Assembly (NCBI GenBank): GCA_026991065.1
Contig: JALXCG010000808.1
Span: 1 to 10,740 of the forward strand
Length of the DNA: 10,740 nt
Reading direction: 5' to 3'
Source of the DNA: Gemmatimonadota bacterium
Lineage (GTDB): Bacteria; GCA-2686955
Below the pieces are notes generated by a model. That model made no database searches. It had not been told where the DNA came from and worked only from the letters and a program-made list of their open reading frames with translations. A program made the translations under genes and the position numbers. Each line of letters begins with the position of its first letter. Within the stretch, counting starts at the first letter, position 1. This document shows, piece by piece, positions 1-7,367 of the stretch.

Positions 1-3000
1 GGCCGCGGGGTGACGCGTGGTGTGGGTCGGGGCGCGAGCCGGGGCGCGAGCCGGGGCGCGAGTCGGGCGAGCGATCTGCGGGATTCGGCGCCGGGCGCGG
101 GCAGTGATGAGATTCCGGCCGCGCGGGTGACGGTGCTGCAGCGGGAGGCGTTTGCGCAGCGGGTGCGGATTCAGTGCGCGGCACCGCGGGAGCGGCGGAG
201 TGGCGCGCCGGGAGCCGGGGAGGTGGGCGGTCGCTATTTTCAGTTGCAAGGAGCGGGGATCCATGCCGATCCCGGGGAGCCGGTGGTTCCGGTGATCTCC
301 CGGGTCGTGGCGCTGCCCTTCCGCGACACACCGGTCCATGTGCAGGTCGAGAGCGTGGATGAGGTTGCGCTGGAATTGGGGCCGGAGTCTGTGCCGGTGC
401 TGAGCCGGGGGCTGCCGGCGGGGAAGGATCCGGCGCTGGCCTCCGCGGCGATCGCGGGAATGCGCTTTGAGCCATCGTCGATGAACCGGTTGCTGCCCGC
501 GGTTCCCTATCGGATTGAGCGGCTCTGCGTTGATGGGCTCTATCTGGCGCGGATCTCGTTCTACCCGCTGGCGATCCGGCCGGCGAGCGGCACCGCGCTG
601 CTGCGGCGTGACGTGGTGTTGCGAATTGGTGTTGAACGGCCGCGGCGGGAGCCGGCGGCGGCAACCTTGGCACGTGCTCCTCTGGGAAAGAGATGGGACG
701 GGCTTCTGCTCAATCCGGAAGGCGCCCGGCGCTGGCGGCGGAAGCGCGGCCAGTGGGTTGCGGCGGCCCCGGCGGCTCCGGCGGCGCCGATGAGTTCGGA
801 CGATCAGCCGGTTTTGCGCGTGCTGGTGGATCGCGACGGCATGACCGCATTGACCGGCGCCGAGATTGAGGCCGCCGGCATCTCCCTGCGGGATGTCGAT
901 GTGGCCACGTTGGCCTTGACCGAGCGCGGCCTTCCGGAGCCGATTCTGGTCGAGGAGGGCGGCGATGGGCGGCTGGATCCCGAGGACCGGATTCTCTTCT
1001 ACGGGCGGGCGCCGCGCGGCAATGGACGGGAGCACAATCCCTACACCACCGAGAATGTCTACTTCTTGACCTGGGGCGGGGAGCCGGGGGCACGCTTGAT
1101 TCAGGAGGACGCGTCGCCATTCGAGCGGGATCCGACCCGGTTCATTGAACCCTCGGCGTTCCGCTGGACGGTCCATGTGGAGGAGGACTCGATCTTCTCG
1201 CGCTTGGGCCAGAACGGCACGGTGGGGCTGGATCACTGGTTCTGGCGCACGGTTCACGCACCGTCACTCACGGTGTTGCCGCTTGATCTGCCGGCGCCGG
1301 ATGCGCTGGGTGACCGCGCCACGGTGCGGGTCCGTTTGATGGGGGCGACCTTCCCGGCGGAGTATCCGGATCACCACCTGGAGGTCTATTTCAACAGCAG
1401 CTCCTTGGATGATCTGACCTTTGACGGTCAGGTGGAGGTTCTCCACGAGTATGACGAGCTGCCGATGAGCAGCCTGCGGGACGGTGGCAACGAAATCAGC
1501 CTTGTGGCACCGGGAGACACGCCGGCCGGAACACTGGACGAGGTCTTTGTCGACTGGGTCGAAGTGGAGTATGACCGCCTCTTTCAGGCCGTCGATGGAG
1601 TTCTGGCGTTTGCCGCTCCCGCGGAGAGCCCACAAGGCCTCTATCAGTTCACACTCAAGGGATTCGATTCGCCCGATGTGCGTATCTTCAAGATCGGCGT
1701 CGGAGAGATGGTCAATGGTGTCGTTCAGCGGACGCGCGGGTCCGGGCATTATGAGGTGACGATACAGGATGCGCTCCTGACCTCGGATGTTCGCTATTTC
1801 GCGCTGGAGGCCGACCGCTTCAACCACCCGACCGGCGTGGAACAGGTTTTTCCCGGCGCCGATCTGCGGGATCCGGCGCGGGCCGCGGAACTGCTGGTGA
1901 TTGCGCCGCGAGAGTTCGAAGAGACACTGCAGGGTTATCTGGAGTGGCGGCGGAAACAGGGCACCAGCGTCAATTTGACCATTGCCGAAGATCTCTTTCA
2001 TCAATTCGGCGGTGGCCTGCCCAGTCCGGAGGCGCTTCGCGCCTATATCCGCATGGCGATGCAGGAATGGAGCAATCCCGAACTGCGAGCGGTGCTCTTG
2101 GTGGGGGATGGAACCTGGGACTACCGCAACATCCAGGAGGGCGATTCGCTGGAGAATCGGATCCCCGCGGGGATGGATTTCAATGTTGTCTGGGGCTACA
2201 CGTCGTCCGACAACTGGTATGTCCTGCCGGAAGACGATGCGATTCTCCCTGCTCTGCCGATCGGTCGCTGGCCGGTGCGAACCAGCGCCGAGTTGGAAAC
2301 TGTGATCGACAAAGTCACCTCTTATGCGCAGCAGGGGGACTGGTGTCGTGTGGTTGAGGTGATCGGAGGCAACGGCCAGGAGTTCCGCGACCGGGGCGAG
2401 GAGTTGATTCAGCAGATTCCGCGCTGGATGAAGCCGCAACGTGTCTACACGACGAAGGATCCGGAGCGCGAAGATGATCCCAGTTTCCGTGGTGGACCGG
2501 AACTGACCCGTGACATTGACGAGGGGGCGCTGATTCTCAATTTTCAGGGGCATGGCGGGGGCGGGGTCTGGTCCGACGCCGACTTGCTTGATATCGAGGA
2601 TGTGCCGCTGCTGCGCAATGGCGACAAATTGCCGGTCGTGTTTTCCATGACCTGCTACACCGGTTCTTTCGCCGACCCCGGACCGGCGGCGATTGGCGAG
2701 GTGTTCTTGACCGAGGCGGACAAGGGGGCGGTTGCTTTCTTCGGTTCCTCCGGCTTCTCCTATGAAGCGCAGGGGCACGAGCTGAATCAACATCTCTTTG
2801 ACGCGGTCTTTGATTTTGAGCGCGAGGATCCGACCCTCGGAGCTGTGGTGGTTCGGGCCAAGGAGCGCTTCTATCTGGAGAATGACGGCCTGATTCCGCG
2901 CGACATCGTTCGCGCCTACAACCTGCTGGGGGATCCTGAGATTGTTCCGGCGGTTCCCGAAGAGGCGATCAGTGTCTCGGCAACACCGCAGACTGTTGCG

Positions 3001-4956
3001 CTTGGGGAGGCGGTTGAGGTGCAGGGAAACTGGCCGGGTGGCGGTGGTGAATCGCTGACGCTGGAACTCTTCAACGGCGATGAAGTGGTTCGCGATCAAA
3101 CCACGGTAAATGTGGATGCCGGCGGTGGGTTCAGTGCGTCGCTCAGGGTTCCACAAGACGATCGCAGCGGTGTCTGGAGCGTGCGGGCGCGTGGTGGCCA
3201 CAATTACGGCGGCTGCGCACTTGGTGTAGAGGTACCGGTGCTGGCGGAGTTGACGACCGATCCTCCGCTGGTGCGCGCAAATGAACCGGCGCGGGTGCGA
3301 ACCCGGGTGGCCGAGAGCAGCCTGTTCACGGAATACCACCTTGTATGGGCGATCAACTCTCTCTTCAACAATGCGGATACTTTGGAGCTGATCCCCGCCG
3401 GCGACACCGGCGCCTATGTCAGCAACGACACCATTCCGGGACAGCCAGGGGGGCGGGAAGTGTTCATGAAGGTGGTTGCCGCCGGGGATGGGATTGAACC
3501 CTGGGTCGGTCCGGTCAGCTCCTACAAGGTGCGGCGGCGGGAAGATCTGACTTTTGCCGATGGTCCGCAGGGTCGCTTCGAAGGCACGACGGCGGTCACT
3601 TTTGGAGTGGATGTCGCCAATGTGGGACAGGTGGACGCCACCGATGTGGAGGTGAGTTTTGGTTGGTACCCGGTGGTGATGCAGGCGGACACGGTGTATA
3701 TGCCGGCGGAGGATGAGTGGAACGCGTTTGAACCGAATTCGGAGACCCGGGTCGATGTTCCGGGGAAGGCGGTGACGCGGGCGGAGATTCTCTGGGATCT
3801 GCCGCCGGGGCCGCACCTGGTGCGCGCGGTGATCGATCCGAATGATCGCGTGTCGGAGAGTTCCGAGGCCAACAATGTGCGCGTTCTGCAGGTCTCGGCC
3901 GACCACTATCTGGTGACTCCGGAGGAGGGCACAACCGGGCCGCGTCCCTCCGCGGATGGCAACCTGCATGTGGAGGTGCAGCCGGACGTGGTTTCGGAGC
4001 CGACCGTGCTGGTGGTGGAGCGGCAGGCGATGCCGGAGCCGACTGCCCAGGGAGACTACGAACTGCCGCGATTCTACAGTGGGGCGCAGTCCATCGCATA
4101 CTGGGTGCATCCCGCGGACAGCAGCGTCACTTTGCCGGGAATCGACATCACTTTTCACACCGACGGCGCGGCAACCACCGACCTGGCCGCCTACCGCTGG
4201 GATCCCGACCGGCGCAAGTGGATCCGCTATCCCAGCGAGAGCCGGACCGCGGGTGATATCCAGGTGGAGAACCTGGAAACGGGTGTCTATACACTCCTGG
4301 ACAACCATGACCAACTGCCGCCGCAGGTGGAACTGCAGGCGCGCGGCCGGCGGATCGCCGAAGGCGGCTATGTGATTCCACGGCCTCGGCTGGATTTGAT
4401 GGCGCAGGATGCCAACGGCATTGATGTGCGTCCGGAAAAGATAGTGCTGCGGATTGATGGCGAAACGCTGGAACGCAGTAGCTATTCGGTGGCCCCCAAC
4501 CCGCAACATCCCAACCTGGTGGCGATCAGTACCCCGACGGAGCTGGGACGCGGCTCCCATGAGGCGGAGTTGGAGATCGAGGATGTGAATGGCAACAAGA
4601 CGGTCAGTGCCACCTCTTTCCTGATCGGCGAGCGGACTCGGATTCGCAATCTGGCGAACTACCCCAATCCCGCCGGTGCAGCGGGTACTACCTTCACTTT
4701 CACCCTGGAGACGGATTGGGCCGCCGTCGATGAAGTGACGCTGCGCATCTACACGCCGTCGGGGCGGATGATTCGGGCGTTTTCCTCGAAACGGGATCTG
4801 ATCCGCTCGGTGGATTACTCCGAAGTGCCGTGGGATCTGACCGATTCAGTTGGGCGCCCGGTGGCCAATGGTGTCTATTTCTATCGCGTCGAGGTCAAAG
4901 GAGCAAAGCATAGCGAACGGGTTTCGCGCATGGGGAAATTGGCGGTGCTGCGATGA
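1..4956 (+). CDS. porU: PorU-like C25 (gingipain-family) cysteine peptidase/sortase with CARDB and FlgD-like sorting C-terminus; 5' end probably outside the window
   Basis: Likely a surface or periplasmic cysteine peptidase of family C25, closest in layout to the type IX secretion sortase PorU, which removes C-terminal sorting domains and attaches cargo to lipopolysaccharide. Numbering is from the GTG at 10. Residues ~40-235 resemble a C25 propeptide. Residues ~268-385 form the PorU-type N-terminal module (ILFYG; NPYTTENVYFLTWG). The catalytic domain spans ~626-978, with VGDG at 698-701, His848 in QGHGGGG and Cys882 in MTCYTGSF. The His-Cys spacing of 34 is close to the 33 of gingipains. A CARDB-like domain (~1180-1296, ending SSEANNV) follows. 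Residues 1544-1648 are a FlgD-like/T9SS type A sorting domain (NYPNP, NGVYFYRVEV, final KLAVLR). At ~1650 residues it exceeds P. gingivalis PorU (about 1160). No signal peptide follows the GTG and codons 1-9 are open in frame, so the true start is probably upstream. It could instead be a C25 cargo protease rather than the sortase. Confidence 0.75.
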   Translation, partial: GRGVTRGVGRGASRGASRGASRASDLRDSAPGAGSDEIPAARVTVLQREAFAQRVRIQCAAPRERRSGAPGAGEVGGRYFQLQGAGIHADPGEPVVPVISRVVALPFRDTPVHVQVESVDEVALELGPESVPVLSRGLPAGKDPALASAAIAGMRFEPSSMNRLLPAVPYRIERLCVDGLYLARISFYPLAIRPASGTALLRRDVVLRIGVERPRREPAAATLARAPLGKRWDGLLLNPEGARRWRRKRGQWVAAAPAAPAAPMSSDDQPVLRVLVDRDGMTALTGAEIEAAGISLRDVDVATLALTERGLPEPILVEEGGDGRLDPEDRILFYGRAPRGNGREHNPYTTENVYFLTWGGEPGARLIQEDASPFERDPTRFIEPSAFRWTVHVEEDSIFSRLGQNGTVGLDHWFWRTVHAPSLTVLPLDLPAPDALGDRATVRVRLMGATFPAEYPDHHLEVYFNSSSLDDLTFDGQVEVLHEYDELPMSSLRDGGNEISLVAPGDTPAGTLDEVFVDWVEVEYDRLFQAVDGVLAFAAPAESPQGLYQFTLKGFDSPDVRIFKIGVGEMVNGVVQRTRGSGHYEVTIQDALLTSDVRYFALEADRFNHPTGVEQVFPGADLRDPARAAELLVIAPREFEETLQGYLEWRRKQGTSVNLTIAEDLFHQFGGGLPSPEALRAYIRMAMQEWSNPELRAVLLVGDGTWDYRNIQEGDSLENRIPAGMDFNVVWGYTSSDNWYVLPEDDAILPALPIGRWPVRTSAELETVIDKVTSYAQQGDWCRVVEVIGGNGQEFRDRGEELIQQIPRWMKPQRVYTTKDPEREDDPSFRGGPELTRDIDEGALILNFQGHGGGGVWSDADLLDIEDVPLLRNGDKLPVVFSMTCYTGSFADPGPAAIGEVFLTEADKGAVAFFGSSGFSYEAQGHELNQHLFDAVFDFEREDPTLGAVVVRAKERFYLENDGLIPRDIVRAYNLLGDPEIVPAVPEEAISVSATPQTVALGEAVEVQGNWPGGGGESLTLELFNGDEVVRDQTTVNVDAGGGFSASLRVPQDDRSGVWSVRARGGHNYGGCALGVEVPVLAELTTDPPLVRANEPARVRTRVAESSLFTEYHLVWAINSLFNNADTLELIPAGDTGAYVSNDTIPGQPGGREVFMKVVAAGDGIEPWVGPVSSYKVRRREDLTFADGPQGRFEGTTAVTFGVDVANVGQVDATDVEVSFGWYPVVMQADTVYMPAEDEWNAFEPNSETRVDVPGKAVTRAEILWDLPPGPHLVRAVIDPNDRVSESSEANNVRVLQVSADHYLVTPEEGTTGPRPSADGNLHVEVQPDVVSEPTVLVVERQAMPEPTAQGDYELPRFYSGAQSIAYWVHPADSSVTLPGIDITFHTDGAATTDLAAYRWDPDRRKWIRYPSESRTAGDIQVENLETGVYTLLDNHDQLPPQVELQARGRRIAEGGYVIPRPRLDLMAQDANGIDVRPEKIVLRIDGETLERSSYSVAPNPQHPNLVAISTPTELGRGSHEAELEIEDVNGNKTVSATSFLIGERTRIRNLANYPNPAGAAGTTFTFTLETDWAAVDEVTLRIYTPSGRMIRAFSSKRDLIRSVDYSEVPWDLTDSVGRPVANGVYFYRVEVKGAKHSERVSRMGKLAVLR
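28..63 (+). repeat. Three tandem 12-bp repeats encoding Arg-Gly-Ala-Ser
   Basis: Three head-to-tail copies of cggggcgcgagc lie in frame (28-39, 40-51, 52-63). The third ends in t instead of c. They encode RGAS three times near the visible N-terminus of the C25 protein, in a very Arg/Gly/Ala-rich stretch. The 12-bp unit keeps the frame, so changes in copy number would only lengthen or shorten this linker. Confidence 0.85.
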
Positions 4957-5990
4957 GCGGTCTTTTCAGGTTTTCCAGTTGGGTGCTGCTGGCGCTGAGC
5001 ACGGCGGGTAGCGCGGCGGCCAATGATGTGCGCTACGCGGCGGACTTCATGGATGTCGGCATCGGCGTTCGGGAGTTGGGAATGGGCAGTGCGGCCGGCG
5101 GAGTGGAGAGCGGCGTCGCGGATTGGTGGAATGTGTCGCTGATGTCGCGGCTGCGGGCCCGAGAGATTCACCTGCACCACACCTTCTATGCCGGCGGGCT
5201 TGCCAATCTCGATTTTGCGGGCATTGCCTGGCCGCTCGGCCGCTCCACGGCGGTCTCCGCATCGGTGTTGCGCTTTGCCGTTGACCAGATTCCCCGCTTC
5301 AACGACATTCTGGATCCGGATGGGCGTTCCGAGCGCGAGAACAATTTGGCATCCCGTCCTTCGGGAGTCCCGGCGGGGTTTTTCGATTCTCAAGATCTGG
5401 GGCTGCGCCTTTCGGTGGCGCGGTGGACCCGCCGGATTGTGGATTTCGGCTGGCTCTACAGCCCGTTTCCGTTGGAACTGGGGAGCGGCGCTTCGGTGAA
5501 GTACATTCGCCAGTCGCTGGATGATCATCTGGCGGTGGGCCTGGGCGCCGACGCAGGGGTGCACATGACTTTTGGAGGTGCCCAGATGGTCGGTTGGGAC
5601 TTCCTTGGGGACTTCACCAGTGCGCTGACACTGACCGACATCGCCGCCACCCAGATCACCTGGGATACTCCCAGTCGCGCCAAGGCGTCGATTCCCATGC
5701 GGGTGCGCTACGATTGGGGCTACGTGCAGGAGGTGGGGAGTTTGCAGAGTCGCCTGGTGTTGGCCTGGGGGCGCACCTGGGATCTGGACGACGGTGGCCG
5801 CACCGATCGCGGTTTCGGCGCGGAGTGGGGCGTGCGACAGAAGCTCTTTCTGCGTCTCGGGCAGCACCGCGATGATTGGTCCGCGGGGCTCGGATTGCGG
5901 GTGTGGAAGATGCAGCTCGACTATGCCTTTTTGGCGGCTGAAGCCCTTGATTCTCACCGCATCGATTTGACCTTCATGCCTTGGAACTAA
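4953..5990 (+). CDS. PorV/PorQ-family outer-membrane beta-barrel protein
   Basis: A 345-residue protein of the PorV/PorQ (UPF0164-like) type. In Bacteroidota PorV is an outer-membrane barrel that collects type IX cargo from the translocon and hands it to PorU. Residues 1-23 are a clear signal peptide (hydrophobic VLLALSTAG, cleavage after AAA). Just after it comes the family N-terminal signature: DFMDVGIGVRELGMG followed by a WWN motif near residue 53. The rest alternates short polar and aromatic strands as expected for a barrel and ends in the aromatic strand IDLTFMPWN, typical of BAM substrates. Its ATG overlaps the C25 stop as ATGA (4953-4956), which suggests translational coupling and matches the porU-porV gene pair of Porphyromonas. 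The usual WNPA is here WWNVS. It could be PorV, PorQ or a paralogue; sequence alone does not decide. Confidence 0.75.
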   Translation: MSGLFRFSSWVLLALSTAGSAAANDVRYAADFMDVGIGVRELGMGSAAGGVESGVADWWNVSLMSRLRAREIHLHHTFYAGGLANLDFAGIAWPLGRSTAVSASVLRFAVDQIPRFNDILDPDGRSERENNLASRPSGVPAGFFDSQDLGLRLSVARWTRRIVDFGWLYSPFPLELGSGASVKYIRQSLDDHLAVGLGADAGVHMTFGGAQMVGWDFLGDFTSALTLTDIAATQITWDTPSRAKASIPMRVRYDWGYVQEVGSLQSRLVLAWGRTWDLDDGGRTDRGFGAEWGVRQKLFLRLGQHRDDWSAGLGLRVWKMQLDYAFLAAEALDSHRIDLTFMPWN

Positions 5991-5993
5991 ACC

Positions 5994-6731
5994 ATGACTC
6001 ACGCGCGTGTTGCGGTATTTGCCCGGTGGACTCTCGGGGCCCTCTTGCTGGGAGTGGTGATGCAGGGATGCGTCGAACCCGCCGACGGCCCCGGTCTGGA
6101 GCCCCTGCCGGAACTGCACTTTGTTCCCACCTCCGCACCGACCGCGGCACGTGAACGCGGCGTTGATTTTGAGGCCGGCACTGCGCTCGGTGTGCACCTC
6201 GAGTGGTTTTCTCCTCCTGCCGGCGCATTGGAGGAGGTCGCCGTTTGGCGCGCGGGATCCGACCTTGAATTTGACCGGATCGCGGCCTTTGCACCCGACG
6301 ACACGACCGCCACCGACTTTGTGACCGCGCTCGGCACCTGGTATTACACCCTCGAAGGGCGGGGCTATGACGGCCGCACGCGGGCTTCGAGCGACACCGT
6401 GGCGATCACACTGATCCATGCGGCCAATCCTCTCTACCCCGGAGCACAGGCGACAGTTGGGCCGAGCCCGGTGTTTCAATGGAGTTGGCCCGATCCCGGC
6501 ACGCTGCCGGTCTTCGTTGTGCGGGTCGAGACTCTGGCGGGCGAGAGTGCGTGGATTTCGCCCGAGCTGGAGTTCTTTGAAGGGGCCGAGACGATTGAGG
6601 TGGCCTATGAAGACGGTGTGACGCCACCAGATCTGCCGGCCGGCAGTTACCGCTGGCGGGTGGATGCCGTGGACCCCTCTGATCCGATGCGAGGTTCCGA
6701 AGCCGCTTGGACGGCGTTCAATGTTGAATGA
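5994..6731 (+). CDS. Putative lipoprotein with two Ig/fibronectin type III-like domains
   Basis: A 245-residue protein starting 3 bases after the PorV-like stop, so probably in the same operon. A GGAA at 5983-5986 could serve as ribosome binding site. The N-terminus has Arg residues, a hydrophobic core (LGALLLGVV) and MQGC with Cys26. This would be a relaxed lipobox (Met at -3, Gln at -2). Val at +2 is compatible with outer-membrane sorting. Residues ~40-140 and ~150-245 look like two beta-sandwich domains. The second has the FnIII-like pattern SPVFQWSWPDPG ... YRWRVDAVDP ... AWTAFNV, which is common in surface proteins of FCB candidate phyla. No catalytic motif is visible. Its position after a PorU/PorV pair suggests an accessory outer-membrane or surface protein, but I do not recognise a specific named family. 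If the lipobox is not used, it would be a secreted or anchored protein. Confidence 0.6.
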   Translation: MTHARVAVFARWTLGALLLGVVMQGCVEPADGPGLEPLPELHFVPTSAPTAARERGVDFEAGTALGVHLEWFSPPAGALEEVAVWRAGSDLEFDRIAAFAPDDTTATDFVTALGTWYYTLEGRGYDGRTRASSDTVAITLIHAANPLYPGAQATVGPSPVFQWSWPDPGTLPVFVVRVETLAGESAWISPELEFFEGAETIEVAYEDGVTPPDLPAGSYRWRVDAVDPSDPMRGSEAAWTAFNVE

Positions 6732-6866
6732 GCTGCCCGGAATGCACGGAATGAGGTGGCGGTTCGCGGGATTCCGCCGATCTGCCGAAGAGAAGTCAGT
6801 GAAATCTGTTCGCCGGCCTTGGCGTTGTCGCCAGGGCGACTCTCAACCCCATACGTTGGAGCATCG
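6732..6866 (+). other. 135-base spacer with small inverted repeats, no clear promoter or terminator
   Basis: This separates the PorU/PorV/lipoprotein cluster from the polysaccharide-export pair. It contains a 7-bp direct repeat CGGAATG (6738-6744 and 6747-6753), a GGCGG/CCGCC pair (6758-6762, 6774-6778), and a GTCGC-CAGG-GCGAC hairpin (6827-6840). No T-tract follows any hairpin, so none is a convincing intrinsic terminator. I see no good -35/-10 pair. Read-through from the upstream genes is possible. Confidence 0.4.
6858..6861 (+). promoter_or_regulatory. Ribosome binding site deciding the SLBB gene start
   Basis: GGAG lies five bases before the ATG at 6867. The frame is open from 6756, but the upstream codons encode no signal peptide. 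The ATG at 6867 gives an immediate, well-formed signal peptide, so this GGAG supports the shorter gene. Confidence 0.6.
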
Positions 6867-7358
6867 ATGAAGAGCCGGATCAGCAACCGGATACTCGCCG
6901 TGTTCGTCGCCCTTCTATGCGTGACGCCGGTCTTGCGCGCGGAAGAGTCGGTGGTTTCCCAGGGGTCCTCGCCTGCGTACTACATCAGCCCCGGTTACGA
7001 GTCCAGGCTACAGATCACCGTGCACATATGGGGCGAGGTCCACAAGCCGGGGCTCTATGTGGTCCCGGACAACACCGACCTGGTGACTCTGCTCTCCTAT
7101 GCCGGCGGTCCGACGAAGAATGCGCGCGTCTCTTCGGTCAAGTTGATTCGAACCACGGAAAATGGTGATGAGGTGGAGGAGATCGACATCAAGGACTACA
7201 TCTCACACGGCAATCCCGCGGCCACCATGGTGCTGCAACCTGGAGACACCGTGGTCGTTCCCGGCAGTGTCTGGTACGCCATCGGGCGTTTCTTCGGCTT
7301 TATGACCCAGGTCGCAATTGTTGCATCCACCGCCAACCTTATCTTTTTCTCCAACTAG
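6867..7358 (+). CDS. Short exported SLBB-domain protein (polysaccharide export type)
   Basis: A 163-residue protein. Residues 1-25 are a signal peptide (KSRISNR charged start, ILAVFVALLCVT core, cleavage after VLRA). Residues ~51-132 form one SLBB domain: VHIWGEVHKPGLYVVP, then LLSYAGGP, and MVLQPGDTVVVPG at the end. SLBB domains occur in Wza-type outer-membrane polysaccharide exporters and bind or line the glycan path. The N-terminal Poly_export domain of Wza is absent, although YYISPG at ~39-43 resembles its first motif. Residues ~141-161 (FFGFMTQVAIVASTANLIFF) are hydrophobic and may be a C-terminal membrane helix, as in Wza-like proteins. The kinase/co-polymerase gene follows after 9 bases, so the two probably act in one export complex. 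A full-length exporter is not present in this window. It may be a minimal exporter, an adaptor or a periplasmic partner. Confidence 0.8.
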   Translation: MKSRISNRILAVFVALLCVTPVLRAEESVVSQGSSPAYYISPGYESRLQITVHIWGEVHKPGLYVVPDNTDLVTLLSYAGGPTKNARVSSVKLIRTTENGDEVEEIDIKDYISHGNPAATMVLQPGDTVVVPGSVWYAIGRFFGFMTQVAIVASTANLIFFSN

Positions 7359-7360
7359 GA
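7357..7360 (+). promoter_or_regulatory. Ribosome binding site overlapping the SLBB stop codon
   Basis: AGGA begins inside the TAG stop of the SLBB gene and lies seven bases before the ATG at 7368. The overlap of stop and binding site favours coupled translation of the SLBB protein and the kinase. Confidence 0.6.
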
Positions 7361-7367
7361 TCGGCTG

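Noticed and set aside
28-63. Short tandem repeat as a CRISPR or mobile-element end
   Set aside because: The units are 12 bp with no spacers and encode in-frame RGAS in the C25 protein; it is a coding low-complexity repeat.
1264-4560. A 1098-codon open frame on the minus strand opposite the C25 gene
   Set aside because: It is in exact codon register with the sense gene, so it needs only the absence of TTA, CTA and TCA sense codons, which are rare in this GC-rich DNA. The product is rich in Arg/His/Pro without recognisable domains, whereas the sense frame has clear catalytic motifs.
4881-6479. A 532-codon minus-strand frame opposite the PorV-like and lipoprotein genes
   Set aside because: It has the same codon-register relation to both sense genes (all in frame 0 modulo 3). 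No signal peptide, domain or ribosome binding site supports it, and it spans two well-supported sense genes.
6827-6840. Hairpin GTCGC-CAGG-GCGAC as an intrinsic terminator
   Set aside because: The stem is only five base pairs and no T-tract follows, so termination is not supported.
6756-6866. N-terminal extension of the SLBB gene to an ATG-less upstream start
   Set aside because: The start at 6756 is not ATG (the codon there is ATG-like only by alternative start use), and the 37 extra residues would bury the signal peptide. The ATG at 6867 has a GGAG and an immediate signal peptide.
6664-6870. A 68-codon plus-strand frame ending in an ATGA overlap with the SLBB start
   Set aside because: The overlap looked like translational coupling, but most of the frame overlaps the end of the lipoprotein gene. 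The product is Arg-rich with no domain or signal peptide, and the SLBB gene has its own GGAG.
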